Source of the DNA: an uncultured Rhodospirillales bacterium
Lineage (GTDB): Bacteria; Pseudomonadota; Alphaproteobacteria; Acetobacterales; Acetobacteraceae
Length of the DNA stretch: 64,000 bases
Direction of reading: 5' to 3'
Assembly: GCA_903924855.1 (NCBI GenBank)
Contig: CAIYCW010000145.1
Span: 17,093-81,092, forward strand
A program made the position numbers and the translations under genes. Positions 62,098 to 64,000 of this stretch are shown here, in pieces (the stretch's first letter is position 1; each line of letters starts with the position of its first letter). The notes under the pieces were generated by a model, which did not search any database, was not told the origin of the DNA, and saw only the letters and a list, made by a program, of their open reading frames with translations.

Positions 62098-63999
62098 ATG
62101 AGCCTCCTGACCCTGACTGACATCACGATCCGCATGGCCGGACGTACCCTTCTCAATCATGCCGAGCTGACGGTCGATCCTGGCCGGCGGATCGGGCTGG
62201 TGGGGCGCAACGGCGCGGGCAAGTCGACCCTGTTGAAGGCGATTTCCGGGACCGTCGCCTTGGATGGCGGGGAGATCAGGCTCGCGCAGCGCGCGCGGAT
62301 GGCACAGGTGAAGCAGGAGGCGCCTTCGGGGCCGCAATCCTTGCTCGATACGGTTCTGGAAGGGGACGAGGAGCGCTCGGCGCTGATGGCGGAGGCAGAG
62401 GATCCGACAACGGAGCCGATGCGGCTGGCAGAGGTGCATGACCGGCTGCATGCCATCGGGGCGGATGCAGCGCCGGCGCGGGCAGCCACGATTCTGGCGG
62501 GTCTCGGGTTCGATGCCGCGACGCAGCTGCGGCCGGTGGAGGAGTTCTCCGGCGGGTGGCGGATGCGGGTGGCTCTGGCGACAGCGCTGTTCGCCAATCC
62601 GGATCTGCTGCTGCTGGATGAGCCGACCAACCATCTGGATCTGGAGGCCACCTTGTGGCTTGAGACGTGGCTGGCGAAGTTTCCGGGGTCTTGCCTGCTG
62701 GTGTCGCATGATCGGGGATTGCTGGATCGGTGCGTGGACAGCATCGCGCATCTGGATCAGGGCAAGATCAATGTGACGCCGGGCGGGTATGACGAGTTTG
62801 TGCGTATCCGCACCGAGCGGGCGATGCAGATGAAGAGCGCGGCCGAGAAGGTGGCCGATCAGAAGGCGCATCTGCAGGCGTTCGTCGATCGGTTCCGGGC
62901 GAAGGCGAGCAAGGCCAAGCAGGCGCAGGCGCGGATCAAGGCGATCGCCAAGCTGCCGCAGATCGAGAGCGTGGTGGAGGATACCGTAACAAGGTTCAAC
63001 TTTCCGGAGCCGGCGATGATGGCGCCGCCCATCCTGTCGATGGAGCAGGTTTCCTGCGGCTATGACGGGCGGGTGATTCTGAAGGGCGTTTCGATCCGGA
63101 TCGACATGGAGGATCGGATCGCGCTGCTGGGCGCGAACGGCAACGGCAAGTCGACCTTGGCGAAGCTGATCGCCGGGCGGATGGACGTGATGGGCGGGCA
63201 GATGCGGCGAGGGCCGAAGCTGCGGGTGGGGTATTTCGCGCAGCATCAGGAGGAGGAGCTGATCGATCACGAGACGCCGATCGATCATATGCAGCGGGCG
63301 TTGCCGGCGGCGACGTTGCAGCAGGTGCGGGCGCAGCTGGCGCGGTTCGGGCTGGATGCGGATCGGGCGAACAATCGGGTGTCCGCCTGTTCGGGCGGCG
63401 AGAAGGCGCGGCTGTTGCTGGCGCTGGCGACGCGGGATGCGCCGCAGCTGCTGATTCTCGATGAGCCGACAAACCATCTGGATATCGATGCCAAGGATGC
63501 GCTGGTGCGGGCGCTGGGGGCGTTCTCCGGGGCGGTGCTGCTGATCACCCACGATCCGAACCTGGTGGAGCTGGTGGCGGATCAGCTTTGGCTCGTGGCT
63601 GATGGCACGGTGAAGCCTTATGACGGAGATATGGATGAGTATCGCGTGTTCCTGGCGGAGCGGGCGCGGATTTCCGGCCGGCCTGCGGGGCGGGGCGATG
63701 CCACGGGGATGCAGGGAAACCACAAGAAGAAGCAGGTGGATCTGAAGGCGGTGCTGGCGCCGCTGAAGAAGCAGGCAAAGGCGGCGGAGGCGAAGCTGGC
63801 GAAGCTTTCGGAGGAGCGCGCCAAGGTGGAGGCGCTGTTGGCCAATCCGGCACTTTATACGCCGGGGCGGACGGCGGATATGATCACGGCGAAGACGCGG
63901 ATGTCGGACGTGGCGCGGGAGATCCGGGCGGCGGAGGCGGAGTGGCTGGCGGCGGAGGAGGCTTTGGAGGCGGCGGCGGAGGCGCAGAAGGTTTATTGA
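62098..63999 (+). CDS. ABC-F ATPase (Uup/YheS-like)
   Basis: This 633-residue cytosolic protein has two ABC domains and no membrane helices. Domain 1: Walker A GRNGAGKST (36-44), signature SGG (151-153), Walker B LLLLDEPTNHLD (170-181). Domain 2: Walker A GANGNGKST (345-353), signature SGGE (432-435), LLILDEPTNHLD (451-462). The inter-domain linker (about 230-300) and the C-terminal coiled coil (about 545-633) are as in Uup- and YheS-type ribosome-associated ABC-F proteins that relieve stalled translation. The start at 62098 has only a weak CAGGG ahead. It is divergent from ndk and ends at the window edge. Confidence 0.92.
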   Translation: MSLLTLTDITIRMAGRTLLNHAELTVDPGRRIGLVGRNGAGKSTLLKAISGTVALDGGEIRLAQRARMAQVKQEAPSGPQSLLDTVLEGDEERSALMAEAEDPTTEPMRLAEVHDRLHAIGADAAPARAATILAGLGFDAATQLRPVEEFSGGWRMRVALATALFANPDLLLLDEPTNHLDLEATLWLETWLAKFPGSCLLVSHDRGLLDRCVDSIAHLDQGKINVTPGGYDEFVRIRTERAMQMKSAAEKVADQKAHLQAFVDRFRAKASKAKQAQARIKAIAKLPQIESVVEDTVTRFNFPEPAMMAPPILSMEQVSCGYDGRVILKGVSIRIDMEDRIALLGANGNGKSTLAKLIAGRMDVMGGQMRRGPKLRVGYFAQHQEEELIDHETPIDHMQRALPAATLQQVRAQLARFGLDADRANNRVSACSGGEKARLLLALATRDAPQLLILDEPTNHLDIDAKDALVRALGAFSGAVLLITHDPNLVELVADQLWLVADGTVKPYDGDMDEYRVFLAERARISGRPAGRGDATGMQGNHKKKQVDLKAVLAPLKKQAKAAEAKLAKLSEERAKVEALLANPALYTPGRTADMITAKTRMSDVAREIRAAEAEWLAAEEALEAAAEAQKVY

Positions 64000-64000
64000 T

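Noticed and set aside
1-64000. CRISPR arrays, tRNA and rRNA genes
   Set aside because: I saw no regularly spaced short repeats apart from the protein-coding 213-bp units, and no cloverleaf or rRNA sequence that I could support by reading.

Overview
The window is GC-rich DNA that looks like an alphaproteobacterium, most probably a member of the Acetobacteraceae. That assignment rests on base composition and on the character of the flanking chromosomal genes (a Hint-domain protein beside an RTX-like protein, nucleoside diphosphate kinase, an ABC-F ATPase); no rRNA or tRNA gene is present to test it.

The dominant feature is a perfect palindrome. Positions 1..23454 are the exact reverse complement of 23455..46908, with no spacer at the axis (23454/23455), so position x on the left pairs with 46909-x on the right. 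Every phage gene in this part therefore occurs twice, once per strand, with identical protein sequence. The left arm runs off the window start inside a gene, so its true length is unknown. The right arm continues into unique DNA and is the copy in natural gene order.

Read leftward from 50114, the right arm plus its extension is one late operon of a contractile-tailed (myovirus-like) phage. The order is large terminase, portal, scaffold-like protein, major capsid, head-tail completion proteins, tail sheath, tail tube, a tail-assembly chaperone with a canonical -1 frameshift site, an HK97-gp10-like protein, and a proline-rich protein in the tape-measure slot. It continues with the baseplate (LysM/gpX-like, gpD-like hub, gpV-like spike, gpW/gp25, gpJ, gpI), a glycine-rich fibre, two beta-helix spikes sharing an N-terminal anchor, an XhlA-like membrane protein, a holin-like protein and a small lipoprotein. 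A terminator-like hairpin sits exactly on the palindrome axis. No endolysin, integrase, small terminase or replication gene is visible.

From 50.1 to 53.4 kb lies a control region: an RlpA-like secreted protein, a 31-residue membrane peptide, a three-gene minus-strand operon with overlapping start and stop codons, and a divergent XRE-type repressor across an AT-rich promoter/operator segment. An AT-richer stretch with little coding follows (53.35-53.93 kb). The rest is ordinary chromosome: an RTX-like glycine-rich protein convergent with a Hint-domain protein, an MFS transporter, a PAS sensor histidine kinase, an orphan family-5 solute-binding protein, a small secreted protein, ndk and an ABC-F ATPase. 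Two copies of a hairpin-rich intergenic repeat lie at 59.4 and 61.4 kb.

The main question is whether the palindrome is biological (head-to-head phage DNA, a hairpin-ended replicon, an inverted duplication) or a fold-back sequencing/assembly artefact. Absolute identity over 23 kb with a zero-length spacer favours an artefact or a replication/telomere intermediate over an old duplication.
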